DNA from: Brachypodium distachyon
Taxonomy: Eukaryota; Streptophyta; Magnoliopsida; Poales; Poaceae
Assembly: GCF_000005505.3 (NCBI RefSeq)
Contig: NC_016131.3
Coordinates: 39,904,855 to 39,968,854, forward strand
Direction: 5' to 3'
Length of the DNA: 64,000 nucleotides
Both the position numbers and the translations under genes were made by a program. The notes beneath the pieces were generated by a model that ran no database searches, was not told the DNA's origin, and worked only from the letters and a program-made list of their open reading frames with translations. Shown piece by piece: positions 1 through 10,434 of the stretch. How positions within the stretch are numbered: the first letter of the stretch is position 1; each line of letters opens with the position of its first letter.

Positions 1-1212
1 AATTAAATCTTCGACCTAGGTATGGGTGGGGTCCATAAACCGGAACTGAGGGAACTGAGGGAGTATTCACCACATATATGATGTCTGGCTAAAATGATCT
101 TGTTTTCTATACTATTTTCTGTACAATACTACTATATCACTAGCGGTTGACCTTTGGCAACCGGGCTCGCCCGTCAGCGAATTTGGGCCGGGAAAACAAA
201 ATAGGCAATAATACATTTCATCTGTCATGGTCATGTTCTCACGTACGTGCGTCAGCTCCAGTTTGACATGCAATGTAAAGTACAGTACGGCTCTTGTGAT
301 TTGTGAAGACCAAGAAGACGTCAAACTGTCAAAGCGATAACCTCGACCTCATTAATCTCACACAAGGTAACCTCTCCCTCACTTCTTCTTGGTTGACCCC
401 AAATTAATTATATGTAGGTGTCTTTTCGAGTACCACGGCGCTACCAACTGTCGTTTTCAAATTTGTATCAGCCGACTAAAACGCCCAAATCAATTGGTGT
501 AGCGTTACGTTTGCTAAAGAACCAGACTACCAAGAATACGATACTCCGAGGAAACGCGTCAATACGTCATTTGAGACTTTGTTACCATCTCCATATCAGA
601 GACCAAATCGTTCTAACCTGAAGTAAGGAACGGAGATCAAATCTTTTTAACCTGAGCGAAAGAGAAGAGGCTGACAAATTGATAGTTTGAAACAAAAAAA
701 AAGTGACCAATTCTTACAAGACATCGTAAAGTTAAACATTACGAGCTTCGGTTAAAAAAAAACATTACGAGCTAGTACTTCTGAACTTGGAGAAGGCATC
801 CATCACACGACAGGATTGGTCCCCCCCGTTTCATCTTATTTTTCCTACTCCTTTGATTCAGTTGGGAGAACGGTTAAAGTCAACAGCAAATTCAGTCAAG
901 CTGAATTGGTGAATGTATGCACTAGACCTAGTAGGTGTAGTGTAGGTTGTCTCAACATAAAAGTCCAGGACTCAGAAGATAGCAGTAGGATGGACCAACC
1001 GGCCGATAGTTTCAGAGTGCTAGTTGCCAGTCAATTACCAAACCCGACAGTCACTAACTCTTTCGATTGCAGTTGACAAGGAAAACTCATTGAAGGTTTG
1101 GTACGCGCGCGCTAGCTGAATATTCTTCAGTTTCCAGCGGATGTCGTGCGTTAGGGGGGCATGCATGAAAATTGCATGGCGAACCAGGTCCCTCTCTTTC
1201 TAAATGTTTATA
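1..1212. other. No gene seen
   Basis: AT-balanced sequence with only short, unconserved open frames. The longest (816-1076, +, 86 codons) has no domain I recognise and no clear promoter or splice context. I see no RNA gene here. Confidence 0.5.
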
Positions 1213-1325
1213 TTCCTCCGTCCAACAAAAAATGTCTCAAGTTTGTCAAAATTTGAATGTATCTAGACATAACTTAGTGTATAGATGCATTCAAAGTTGA
1301 GACATCATTTGTTGGACGGAGGGAG
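1213..1325. mobile_element. Stowaway MITE
   Basis: About 113 bp bounded by TA on both sides, with terminal inverted repeats of the CTCCGTCCAAC / GTTGGACGGAGGGAG type. The interior can fold back on itself. This is the usual Stowaway (Tc1/mariner-derived) layout of grasses. It has no coding capacity. Confidence 0.85.
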
Positions 1326-1429
1326 TATTTAGAAAAACATATGCATGAAAATTTTCAGTACTAGTGACTCGACTCAAGTAAACAAAAGTAATCTAAAGAA
1401 AAATAATGGAAACAACATAGAAATTAAGT

Positions 1430-1599
1430 GATTACTCACTTTGTTTCTAAAGGTTTGTATATTTGCAGTTCTCTTAAATCAAATTTTTATCAACTTTGAT
1501 TGACTTTGTACGAAAAATACCACCATATGCAACAACAAACTAGTATCAGTAGAACTAATATTAAGTATATTCTCATATTGTATTTGTTTGGTGTTACAT
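1430..1599. mobile_element. Left half of an older MITE split by a Harbinger insertion
   Basis: AT-rich sequence resembling the interior of large mariner-type MITEs. It breaks off after a 22-bp segment starting TTGTATTTGTTTGG (1578-1599). The same 22 bp recur at 4019-4040, where MITE-like sequence resumes (to about 4090). I infer one MITE interrupted by the 1600-4018 insertion; the family assignment is from memory. Confidence 0.5.
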
Positions 1600-1654
1600 A
1601 TTATACAATTAACCCATATAATTAGTTTGACCATATCAAATTAACACAAACGGT

Positions 1655-2151
1655 CCAGTCTTTCTTGCTCCATACAGGTCTGTGCGGTATCACTTGAAAG
1701 AGTGCGCCGCCAATGGAAATAATCCACAAACTCCAAGAGAGCTATATAACCTACGGCATGCATCTGCTAGGAATGTAGTTGAGAGGATTTTTGCTTTTAT
1801 AAAGATGAGATGGGCTTTTGTGAGGACTAGTTCCTTCTTTGGAATAAGAAATCAGGTATCATCTAGTTAATTGTATCTTTTTGTTGGGTTCTTTTGTTCT
1901 TGTGTTAACATGCCATACTAACTTCATGGCAGATTCGTGTCATCAATGCTTGTTGCATCTTGCATAACTTCCTAGCTGGTAGACAAAAAGAGATGGATTA
2001 CATAATGTTACAGCAAGTGGACAATGAGATAAACCAAGACGAGAATGATATGATTAGGCATGTTGAGTCAACTACCGGGTGGAACAATTTCAGAGATACC
2101 TTAGCTAATCAGATGTGGGTAGATTATCAAGCTAGGAGAGCAAATGCTTGA
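1655..2151 (+). pseudogene. PIF/Harbinger transposase, C-terminal fragment
   Basis: This is the C-terminal third of a DDE_Tnp_4 (HARBI1-like) nuclease, which cuts and pastes PIF/Harbinger elements. The frame runs from about 1655 through FLAPYRSVRYHLKE and NLRHASARNVVERIFAF; the Glu in NVVER is the expected third acid of the DDE triad. An intron at 1856-1932 has clean GT...AG borders, and the second exon continues IRVINACCILHNFLAG to the stop at 2151. The first two catalytic Asp residues and the N-terminal helix-turn-helix region are absent because the copy starts abruptly near 1655. It has no usable start codon, so it is a dead fragment. The gene at 2283 is its usual partner. Confidence 0.85.
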
Positions 2152-2282
2152 CTTCGATTGATTTTTGTACAGTCTTTTTTTTTAAATATATACTTGGTAT
2201 GTTTCATATCTGTCAAATTTAGTTATCCTCTCTCTTTCTTAGTTGCTACCACTAAATCTCATGATATTCTTGCTATTGTAGG

Positions 2283-3496
2283 TATGGAGTCTGGGAAAAA
2301 AGGAGGTAGAGGCTACCTAACTTGGTCGGATTCAATGGACAAAGCTTTGTTGGATGTCTTTGTCGAACATTACAACAAGGGAGATGGTGCTCAGAATGGA
2401 TGGAAACCTCATGTGTACACAGCTGCTGTCAAGAATGTGAGAGAGAAGTGTGAAATGGAAATTACGAAGGAGAATATTATATCAAGGAACAAAACTTTTG
2501 ACAAGTACCATGCTATCATAAGCAAGGATGCTCTCTCAGAGTGGTTTTGGTTGGGACCGGGACAACAACAAGATCTCTGTTGACAGTGAGGATGTATGGA
2601 ATACTTATGTTCAGGTAACATTTCTTCATGATCCATCTTCCCCATATTCAGGGCTACCTTCATGAGCTCATATTTTTAAAAATACTGAACCAAATGAGCT
2701 GAAACTTTCCCAGATCTCATGATTAGTCATTTATAACTTTGTGGATTTTTTTCAGAATTTTCTGGAAAGTTTGAAAAAACTGTCAAATTTCGGTCAAATC
2801 AGGGCTGGACCTTCAAAAGCTCATATTTTTCAAAATACTGAACCAAATGACATGAAACTTTCCCATATCTCATGATTAGTCATTTATAACTTTGTGGATT
2901 TTTTTCAGAATTTTCTAGTCAAATTTCAGTCAAATTCATGTTTTCATTTTATTTTGACCGCGTCATACTTGCAGCAGCATCTCCTTATCATATGCTTCAT
3001 TTGTCGTTATTTTCAGGCAAACAAAGATGCAACTTCATATCGACACAAGACTATTAAGTTTTGGGACATGATTAGCTTAGTCTACTTGAAGGATCGTGCT
3101 AACGGGGCTGGAGCTAGGACTGCGGCTGAAAGTGTAGTAGAAATGGCTGCGGAGAATGGTAACAACAGCAAGGACACTGACGCTACCTCATCCACTCAAG
3201 TCGATGGAGATCGAAAGAAGAAAAGGTATAGATCAGATGACTCTATTGCTTCCATGCTTGGTGAGAAACCGGACAACTTCACTGCTGTTTTTCAAGCTGA
3301 TGTGTGCGAGCCCCCTCCAAAACCTGCATCCCCTGAAGAAATCATAGCTGCTCTTGATGCAATACCAGGATTGGGTGAGGATGATGTGCTAGCAGCTTAC
3401 GATATTCTTGTTTCCAATGACCTCAAGTTCAAGTCCCTTCAAGCCCTGCCTGATAGAGTGAAAAAGAAGTGGTTCTTGAAGCAAGTCAATCCGTAG
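2283..3496 (+). pseudogene. MYB/SANT-like protein of the Harbinger element
   Basis: This is the second gene of PIF/Pong-type elements, a MYB/SANT-like DNA-binding protein that in this family brings the transposase to the element ends. Exon 1 (2283-2614) starts MESGKKGGRGYLTWSDSMDK and carries the trihelix-like MYB/SANT region with Trp at regular spacing. Exon 2 (3017-3496) starts ANKDATSYR and ends with FKSLQALPDRVKKKW, the typical C-terminus of this family. The 2615-3016 intron has GT...AG borders. In exon 1 the frame shifts near 2537-2545: the expected SGFGWD stretch is read in the next frame, and the original frame stops at 2583. This breaks the protein. A 151-bp tandem repeat lies in the intron. 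Confidence 0.75.
2649..2935 (+). repeat. 151-bp tandem duplication in the MYB-gene intron
   Basis: Two copies starting CAGGGCT at 2649 and 2800, sharing long runs such as CATGATTAGTCATTTATAAC. They differ at scattered positions and the second is cut short. The repeat lies inside the intron of the Harbinger MYB/SANT gene. Confidence 0.85.
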
Positions 3497-4183
3497 GATC
3501 TTCCTTGTTGAACTGAAGCAAAGATTCAATCTTTATGATACTTGGTTGTTTGTGAAACTTGATTGTGTTTTGTGATAAGAAGTTGTAGCCTCTTTTCTTT
3601 CATACCTCACTTGTGAACCAACTATTCTATGTATGAGCAAGTTGGGAACTTAACAATCTTGGTAGCTTCTGGAGTTATATGTGAATCTGAATATTGCATT
3701 TTGTGTTATGAGTTCAAGTTTATGTGTTGCGACTAAGCATGATAAAGGCCTGAATTTTTAATATTGCAAAGTTCAAGTTGAAAATGGCAACCAAACAGGG
3801 CAAATCATAATACCGGCCTGAATTTTTAATATTGCAAAAGCACGTTGGAAATGGCAGCCAAACAGGGCATGGAATTCATTTCATTTTATGAATTCATGTG
3901 GTAGCCAAACATGATTTTTGAATTTGGAATTCATTTCAACCAATGAAATCCTGTGGAAAATTTGAATTCATTTCATTTCTACCAAATGAAATGAAATCCT
4001 AGGTGCCAAACGAGCTGATTGTATTTGTTTGGTGTTACATTTGTTGAGGTTTTTATTTATAAGATCGATTAAAGTTGAAGCCCACTAAATGCAGTTAATT
4101 TAGCAAACTACACATGCAGCCTATCCACGTCAGCATTCATCTCTCAAACAGCCATGCCACTCTTTTTTCTACGGCACGTTTCT

Positions 4184-4285
4184 GCTCGCACGCTCCCGTT
4201 CTCGCTACATTTTTTCTTTCCGCTCGCACGTTCCCGTTCTCGCTACGTTTTTTCTTTCCGCTCGCACGCTCCCGTTCTCGCTACC
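4184..4285 (+). repeat. 38-bp tandem repeat, about 2.7 copies
   Basis: Units start at 4184, 4222 and 4260 with GCTCGCACG(C/T)TCCCGTTCTC. They lie about 100-200 bp upstream of a candidate first exon (4382), so they would fall in a promoter or leader if that exon is real. Confidence 0.9.
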
Positions 4286-4381
4286 CAGCCCATCGGTTCC
4301 CGGTCCAGGCTCTCGGCCAAGTCGCAGCTCACCAAGTCAACAGAAACTGCTGCGCAGGGGAAAAAATCCCGATCCCCATCC

Positions 4382-4549
4382 ATGGCGACCTGCTGCTTCG
4401 TTTGCCCCGTACGCATTGGCCGCCACCCCGGCCAGGCTTGTGACGCTTCGTCTCCTGCGTCCCCCTACTCCCATTGCAGCGACGCTCGACGCTTCCTTTC
4501 ACCATCAATGAGGCGCACGATAGAATACGAAGATCTACCGCAGATTTCG
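4382..4549 (+). CDS. Candidate first exon of an unknown or captured gene
   Basis: Fifty-six codons opening MATCCFVCPVRIGRHPGQAC and ending at a possible donor (TTTCG|GTCAGT). The codons are GC-rich like grass 5' exons. I do not recognise the product. A Helitron 3' end lies downstream at 5973, so this and the open frame at 5060-5350 may be host exons captured by a Helitron whose 5' end I cannot find. Diverged repeats of CGACGCCG(T/G)-type blocks at 4856-5040 add to the rearranged look. Confidence 0.25.
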
Positions 4550-5944
4550 GTCAGTTTAAACTCTGTACATCCGTCCTTTAAATTTCCTACCTTTGGTCTC
4601 CCTTCCATCCTCCCCAAGCCCCAACACCATCAGAAGCCATTGATGCCCAAAAATTGAATCCCACAACTATGTTGGGGGACAACTACTATCCTGATCCTCC
4701 AATGCTTTGAGATCCGGAAGAGGCACGTGCTGTTAGAATCCTTTGAGTTTTTAGGGTTATGCATATCCCCCCAAAACTTGCCTGCCTTCTTGATTGTAGC
4801 CTGAATACTTTGGCCACTTTAAGGCAGCCAAAGTGTCCAATATACACGTGCTCCCTAGGTAGGCGCCGTTCTGCCACTGGCGCTCCCTAATCGACGCCGG
4901 CCTCCGCTGCGCCCTACTCGACGCCGTTCTGCTCGAGGCCCTCCCCCACGGCAGCGGATATAGGTACGCGCCGTCCTACGCTGCTCCCTAATCGTCGCCG
5001 TCCTGGTCAAGGCCCCCTCCCCTGCCGCAGCGGCGCCGCCTCCTCACCCCACAAAACCGATGAAGGCTACCTCTGAACCTTCGCCCGTAGATCTTGAACC
5101 ATTTGAATTTTTCAGGGATTTCTTCTTCTCGGATTCCCCTTATTCTTGTGTTGCGCTTTCTACAGGTTTGAAATCGACAGTAGAAGGCCACCTGGGAGTG
5201 AGTCCATCCCCTGGACCTGAAAACGGATTCTCATACACAAATGGGGGCTATGATATGCTCTCTTCAGCTCCAAGAGCAGCTGATCTCCGAAATGTGCGAG
5301 CCATCTACAGAATGAAGAGATTTCAGAAGTCTACTCCTTTTTTATCTTAATATATTTTTATCTCGATGGTGCTTCATTTAGAATCCAGAAGGTTCATAGT
5401 TGCAATTTGGTTTTTCCATACGTTCTGTATGTATGCAGCAAGTACATTATCAGCTTCAGATAATAAGTAAGTTGGGTGGAAGGACCAGCCAGAGCAGAGG
5501 CATGTTGGTCTGTTCATCGTCCTTCATACAAGCTGAGGCATTTTCCCTCTGTACAGGATGATGCTGGTATAATTAGTGCTTGATACTCAGTTATCGTTAG
5601 GAATTTCATGTTTATGTAGGTCTGACTATGTAAACACCACAACTTTACATTCTAAATCTTTTTTTATTTTGTTCGTTTGTAAGTAACAGTTGTGCATTCC
5701 TCTTCCATTGATCTCTATATAGTTAAGGGAGCATGATAAAATGTTATCTTCCCTTATTTGGTTTCCTTCAAACCACCCAATCCTAACAGAAGATTTGAGA
5801 GCCATTATTCTGATGATACATTTCAATACTCATTTGAAAATCCTGCTAAAACAGACAAATATATTAAAGCAGTCTAGAACTTCCAAGTATGAAATATTCC
5901 TTGCAACACAAGTTTTTCTATTTCTAATTGCATTGCTATGAATT

Positions 5945-5973
5945 TCCGCAGCAACACGCGGGGTATTATCTAG
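5945..5973 (+). mobile_element. Helitron 3' terminus
   Basis: A short hairpin (CCGC...GCGG, around CAGCAACA) followed by GGTATTATCTAG and a T outside. This fits a Helitron 3' end: hairpin, short spacer, CTRR, insertion before T. No TCTMTAYTA-type 5' end preceded by A was found upstream, so the element is unbounded on the left. Confidence 0.6.
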
Positions 5974-6097
5974 TTATTGATGACTGTGCATGACGGATGA
6001 CTGCTCAAGACCATATTCAGCCTATTCGAGCTTACCACTGCCCACCCGTTTGGAGACTCAGGATCTAAAGCTTATTCTGTGCATTGACCTCGAATGG

Positions 6098-6130
6098 GGA
6101 CACGGACACGGACATGGACACGGACACGGG
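6098..6130 (+). repeat. GGACAC hexamer microsatellite
   Basis: About five imperfect GGACAC units with one GGACAT. In one frame it would read His-Gly repeats, but no supported gene surrounds it. Confidence 0.9.
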
Positions 6131-6384
6131 GAGATGGCAGTGTACCTAACAATTCACTTGTCCTGGCATGTAGATATACTTCTCGGGTCAAGATACACAC
6201 ACGTCACAGAGAATACTAATAATTCCTTTTGACGACACTTTCATATTACTGAAAAGCAATCTTAAAAGCCCTTCCAAACTTCAATAACATAGGACTTTTT
6301 TTGTACTTCTGCAGATTGTGTTATGCGCAAGAGTGGCTTATAGGCTATAGGGTATAGCACAAATCCACGAGAACAAACAAATGG

Positions 6385-6645
6385 GTGTAAGTAGGTGGTA
6401 ACATAAGTGTCAACTAAGCAAATTTTGTGATGTGGTATGTTATTAATGAGGAGAGAGATGTTTGTGGTAACTAGATATGTTAACATAACATCACACAAAT
6501 CAAGGCAAGATGAGTCTACAAGCTAATAAATGATATAATGCATGACACCACATATATGTTACTACCCACTATAAAGGTAATAACTTAGAGTAGTAACAAA
6601 GACATGTTACTATTCTAAGTTACCATGCACTATGACCAGCCTAAA
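6385..6645 (-). mobile_element. Tourist-type (Harbinger) MITE
   Basis: Read on the minus strand it begins GGCTGGTCATAGTGCATGG and continues with AGTAAC/GTTACT motifs and a TGTAGACTCATCTTG block. These are the features of the common grass Tourist MITE with GGCTGGTCATAGTG ends. It is non-coding. The distal end is placed only approximately. Confidence 0.65.
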
Positions 6646-6966
6646 CCATTTCCTTATCTGCCCTATGCCAATCCTGCAATCCTCAAAATTACAGTACAAA
6701 GCAGCTTTTGGGTTTGACTGTTGGAAGCCAATGGGATTCAAACTTGCATCCCACTATGCAGTGCTGAGTAATCTCTCCTACCTGGTGTCAAACCCTCCCG
6801 GCATGTCTGACAGATGTGACGTCACCCCATACTCCTTCGAAAATGAAAAACTTTAAAACCGTGACCGAAAATTTGAAACCAATGACCTCACGGTTTCATA
6901 GCCGATTCATTCAAAGACAACCATTCCTCGTTCCACCCGATGTTTGAGGTAAACTATAGAAAAATA

Positions 6967-7079
6967 CTCCATCTGATCCTAAATTCTTGACTCAAATTTG
7001 CTCAAATATGAATGTATCTATTCTTAAAATGCGTCTAGATACATGTAATATTTCGACAACAATTTAGGATCGGAGGGAA
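6967..7079. mobile_element. Stowaway MITE
   Basis: TA-flanked, with ends CTCCATCTGATCCTAAAT / ATTTAGGATCGGAGGGA and an interior TGCGTCTAGATACATGTAAT typical of the family. Confidence 0.8.
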
Positions 7080-7285
7080 TATTAAACATGAAAGACACCA
7101 ACTAGCCTTGGTCTCGTTGCATATTAGGTGGCCAAATGATCCTGCCGTTTATATTTTAGACACAAGATGAACTAGATCTGATTCAGGTCAGTCAATCTTC
7201 TTCCTTTTTTTCAAAAAGGGGAAACACCCCAATAATGCTATGCCTCTGTAAGGGACTGCTGCCCGAGATTTCTTTACAGAGATTT

Positions 7286-7432
7286 AGTCCTTGTTCTCAG
7301 CTTTTGGTGCTTCTAGCTGAGAAGCATGTCCCGAGATGCTTCTCAGTTTCATGTGGAAACGGGAGAAATTCTTTTGAGATTGTTAGAAACACTAAAAGCT
7401 GAAGCTGAAATCCAAACAAACAGGACCTAAAA
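7286..7432. mobile_element. Possible small TIR element
   Basis: AGTCCTTGTTCTCAGCTTTTGG on the left and CTGAAATCCAAACAAACAGGACC on the right are imperfect inverted copies about 145 bp apart. They resemble hAT/Harbinger ends with a 'TGTTTGG' core. No target duplication was confirmed. The flanking stretches 7080-7285 and 7433-8047 show no gene I can support. Confidence 0.3.
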
Positions 7433-8047
7433 TTCAAAAATAGCTATAATTTATAACGGCTGGGCCCACCCAAACATGATGCTAATAACAACCATTCGTC
7501 CTCACTCTTGAGATTTCGGAGTCTCGAGGCGAAAGCAAAACTTAGGTCCTCAATAGTGATTTAGTGGTTAATTAGACATCGGTTTCGTGTAGTACCAATT
7601 TCTTTAGAGATAACCCACCTCCTCCTTTTTGCTTTTGTTTTTCTCATCCACATAAAAATGTTGAAATGTCATGTCTTAGTAACAGCTGACTCGTCTTGTT
7701 GGAGATGCTTAATATGCAGGAAGCAAAATCGTGAGTACCAAATGTACGGAGTTGCTATTTTCCGGTCGACCACCCATCCGCCCTCAGGTCTGCTCGACTT
7801 TGCATATTTCTAACCTAGCCGATTCGTCCGGAGCTAGCCAACAATTCCCAAGTTTGCCGCCGTTTACAGAACCATCTCATACGGTTCAGCATTGGCTTGC
7901 AAGCCGTGTCACAATCTTGTGGGCCTTGACCGGTATCCAGCTCGTCAACATACACCGAGAATATAAAACACAACGAACATATCCATTCCAATATCCACAC
8001 GACCACAGCACATCAGTGACCGAAGTAACTGGTGGATCACAAAATTA

Positions 8048-8241
8048 CTCCCTCCGTCTCACGATCCTTATCGAAATATTACATGTATCTAAACTTTTTT
8101 ACAAATAGATATATTCATTTTTGAATAAATTTGAGACGAGAATTATGGAATGGAGAAATATTACATGTATCTAAACTTTTTTACAAATAGATATATTTAT
8201 TTTTGAACAAATTTGAGACGAAAATTATGGAATGGAGAGAA
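8048..8241. mobile_element. Stowaway MITE with an internal 82-bp tandem duplication
   Basis: TA-flanked element with CTCCCTCCGTCTC at the left. The block starting AAATATTACATGTATC occurs twice (8074 and 8156), giving an element about 80 bp longer than usual. The second copy has a few base changes. It lies just downstream of the CaaX gene's stop codon (8360, minus strand). Confidence 0.85.
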
Positions 8242-8359
8242 TAGAAACTAATTATCCGTCTGATCTACTGTTCCACCACATCACAATATTCGCGAAATTC
8301 TACTGTAATAATAACAAAAAAGACAGCTTATTCTCTGACCTGTGGGCAGTATGGATTTC

Positions 8360-8917
8360 TCAGACTATGGCACAGGCGTTGGGATTCTCCTCGCTGAAGA
8401 TGGCCGTGAGGCGGTTGGCGTCCGTGGCCATGCTGTAGATGCCCTGGCGCACCGGCGTCGGGTAGCTCCAGCGGTACTCGCCGGAGAAGTACTCGCAGTG
8501 CCGCCTCGGCGACGGCGACGGCGCGTAGTACCTGCCGTACGATCCGTAGTACCCACTAGCATCTCCTGGAGTCGACGCCGGCCGGGAATAGTACGGCTCG
8601 GAGGCGTGCTGCTGCAGGCTTTGGTCACCGCCGCTCCTCGTACTCCCTGCTGCGTGCTGGTATGCGTGGGCCGCGTGCGGCGGTGGCGCCGGTGGCCTGG
8701 GCCCGCCGGCGGGATGTAGTGCTGGGCCTGGGCCTGCCGGGCTGAACCGGACGTGCTTGGACTTCTTGCGCTTCCGGGGCTTGCCGCCGCGGGCTCGAGG
8801 CGGCGGGGCGCCGGCGCCTGCGCCGGGCGTTGGCGTAAACTGCGCCGTGACGGGTATCGCGTGGTTGCTGGCGGCGGGTGGACGCATGTAGCATGTTTGA
8901 ACGGGAGGGTACGCCAT
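8360..8917 (-). CDS. Pro/Tyr-rich protein with polybasic patch and C-terminal CaaX box
   Basis: The protein has 185 residues from ATG at 8917, chosen because it is the first ATG (MAYPPVQTCYMRPP) after a likely 3' splice site (TTTACAG at about 8956-8962). If an upstream exon exists, the frame stays open into GRQGRTRKEKLDY before this Met. Visible parts are a Pro/Ala-rich N-terminus, a strongly basic stretch GGKPRKRKKSKHVRF (about 44-58), a Tyr/Ser/Pro-rich middle (YYGSYGRYYAPSPSP) and a C-terminus SEENPNACAIV. The last four residues CAIV (Cys182) fit a prenylation CaaX motif, which together with the basic patch suggests membrane attachment; that is inference. Codons are very GC-rich, as in many grass genes. 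I do not know the family's function. Confidence 0.7.
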   Translation of the reverse strand: MAYPPVQTCYMRPPAASNHAIPVTAQFTPTPGAGAGAPPPRARGGKPRKRKKSKHVRFSPAGPGPALHPAGGPRPPAPPPHAAHAYQHAAGSTRSGGDQSLQQHASEPYYSRPASTPGDASGYYGSYGRYYAPSPSPRRHCEYFSGEYRWSYPTPVRQGIYSMATDANRLTAIFSEENPNACAIV

Positions 8918-8974
8918 GGCGTAGTCCAGCTTCTCCTTCCTCGTTCGTCCTTGGCGCCCTGTAAATGACAACAT

Positions 8975-10434
8975 ACGGTACCATGTGTAAGTATCTCAAA
9001 CTTGTAACAAGGGCTCTCTGTCTCTCTCTACACAAAACAAGTTTGCAACAGAGCAATTCAATCGTTCAACTACCGACTTCTACGTTAGAAAAACTCAAGA
9101 CGTGGATATTCTTGTAAGAACGAACCAGAGTGATCGAGCTGTGTTAACAGAAATACAGAATATATGGACCAGGGAAAGTGTTGGATACATGGCAGCTGTG
9201 CATCAACCGAGATGCAGAGACCGAGAGGTTTTCCTTCTTTCCGAAAAAAGTTGATACGAAATTTGAGACTACATAAAAGCTCGATCGATCGCAAGGAGAA
9301 ACGTAATCTTACAGGGCATATACAGACACACACCGGGAGATGAACGAGGGCAAACTATTTGCACTGAATTTTATTGCTTACAAATCATGATACAGAGTTT
9401 CGGTATAAGCATAACGTACCGTTGCATTTCATGACGACTTTGGATAGCATCCCGCACAAGGGAGAGCAACCCATTTGCCTCTCTCGTGCTGCCACTTCAA
9501 ACTCCCTTGCTCTCTCAGCTGCGTACATGTGTGTATGCATATATGAACTCATGGACTTTCTTTTGGTTCTCACAACAACACATGAATGAAAGGAATGATC
9601 TTTTAAGCGAGAATAGTCCACTCTCGGTTGGTGTAGTAAACTGTACTAAAGCGTGCTAGGTAGCTGGGGAGAATCGAATAACAGAATTAATGGGCTCACC
9701 AACCTAATATATGCACGAAACCATGCATGTATCTACCATGGGTTGCAGTGTACCATATGTCTACCTATGGTGCCTCGTGTTTGTTCTGTGAAGTGCTCGA
9801 GCAGACGATGATCGAACCGGAGTAAGTGGTGTCAGAATATATGCTTCGTCTGGAGAAATATCAATTCAGCCGAGAAAAGCGACTTTGCACGGACGTTTGT
9901 TCTAGCTGGTCCAAGAAGGGGAGATATGTTTTTTTATTCTTGCGGAAAAGGATAATATCTCGGCCTCTGCACTCATCCACCCATTGATGCACATCACATA
10001 GGGTGGATACAAAACTCAACTAGCGAAAGATCTAACATAAAACATCTAGGCATTGTGTAGTCTATTAGTGGACCGCCCAGCAAACCCACTTCAGTGTTGG
10101 TCTTTTTTTGAACAATGTGTCCATCTTCTGTAGCTAAATAGTTGTAACCACCTGAGCCTTGCTGAGGTCGTTCGGAGAGCAAGTTCCTTTGACGGATGAG
10201 GCCAAGTTGTTCTTGAGTTCCTGCTGGAGGGAACATGCTTCGTCGAGTACAGTGTTGAGATCATAGTCATGGCTGCATGGTATTTAGGGTGGGAGCGTCG
10301 ATAAGGTGTCCGTGCTGAGACCGTCCAAACTCCTGAGCAGTCGGCGATGTCAATTCATGCCGCTGCTGAAAATTTTGGTTGGGAGAAAACCCCTGTATAC
10401 CATCAAGCTTACATCCAAACAAGTCCAAACACTT
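8975..10434. other. Upstream region of the CaaX gene; unexplained open frame
   Basis: The start of this stretch should contain the CaaX gene's intron, any first exon and promoter; I could not fix exon 1. At 9994-10236 (-) there is an 80-codon open frame (MFPPAGTQEQLGLIRQRNLL...) and at 10267-10497 (-) another. They look like degraded coding sequence but match nothing I recognise. The rest shows no gene. Confidence 0.35.

Larger units (their letters stand above)
1600..4018 (+). mobile_element. Truncated PIF/Harbinger transposon
   Basis: The segment contains the C-terminal part of a Harbinger transposase and the companion MYB/SANT gene in the same orientation, which is the two-gene layout of PIF/Pong elements. 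The right end (about 3880-4018) has the repeated GAATTCATTTC / ATGAAATGAAATCC motifs and a CCAAACGAGC-like end seen in Harbinger ends. The left end with the transposase N-terminus is missing. The insert is flanked by a 22-bp direct repeat instead of the usual 3-bp TTA/TAA, so it may be a repair-mediated insertion. Confidence 0.7.

Noticed and set aside
106..114. TCTATACTA as the 5' end of the Helitron ending at 5973
   Set aside because: The preceding base is T, not A, and the interval would contain an unrelated Harbinger insertion; match to a short consensus is likely chance.
8342..9056. Plus- and minus-strand alternative frames over the CaaX gene
   Set aside because: Shadows of the 8360-8917 frame; they lack its motif structure.
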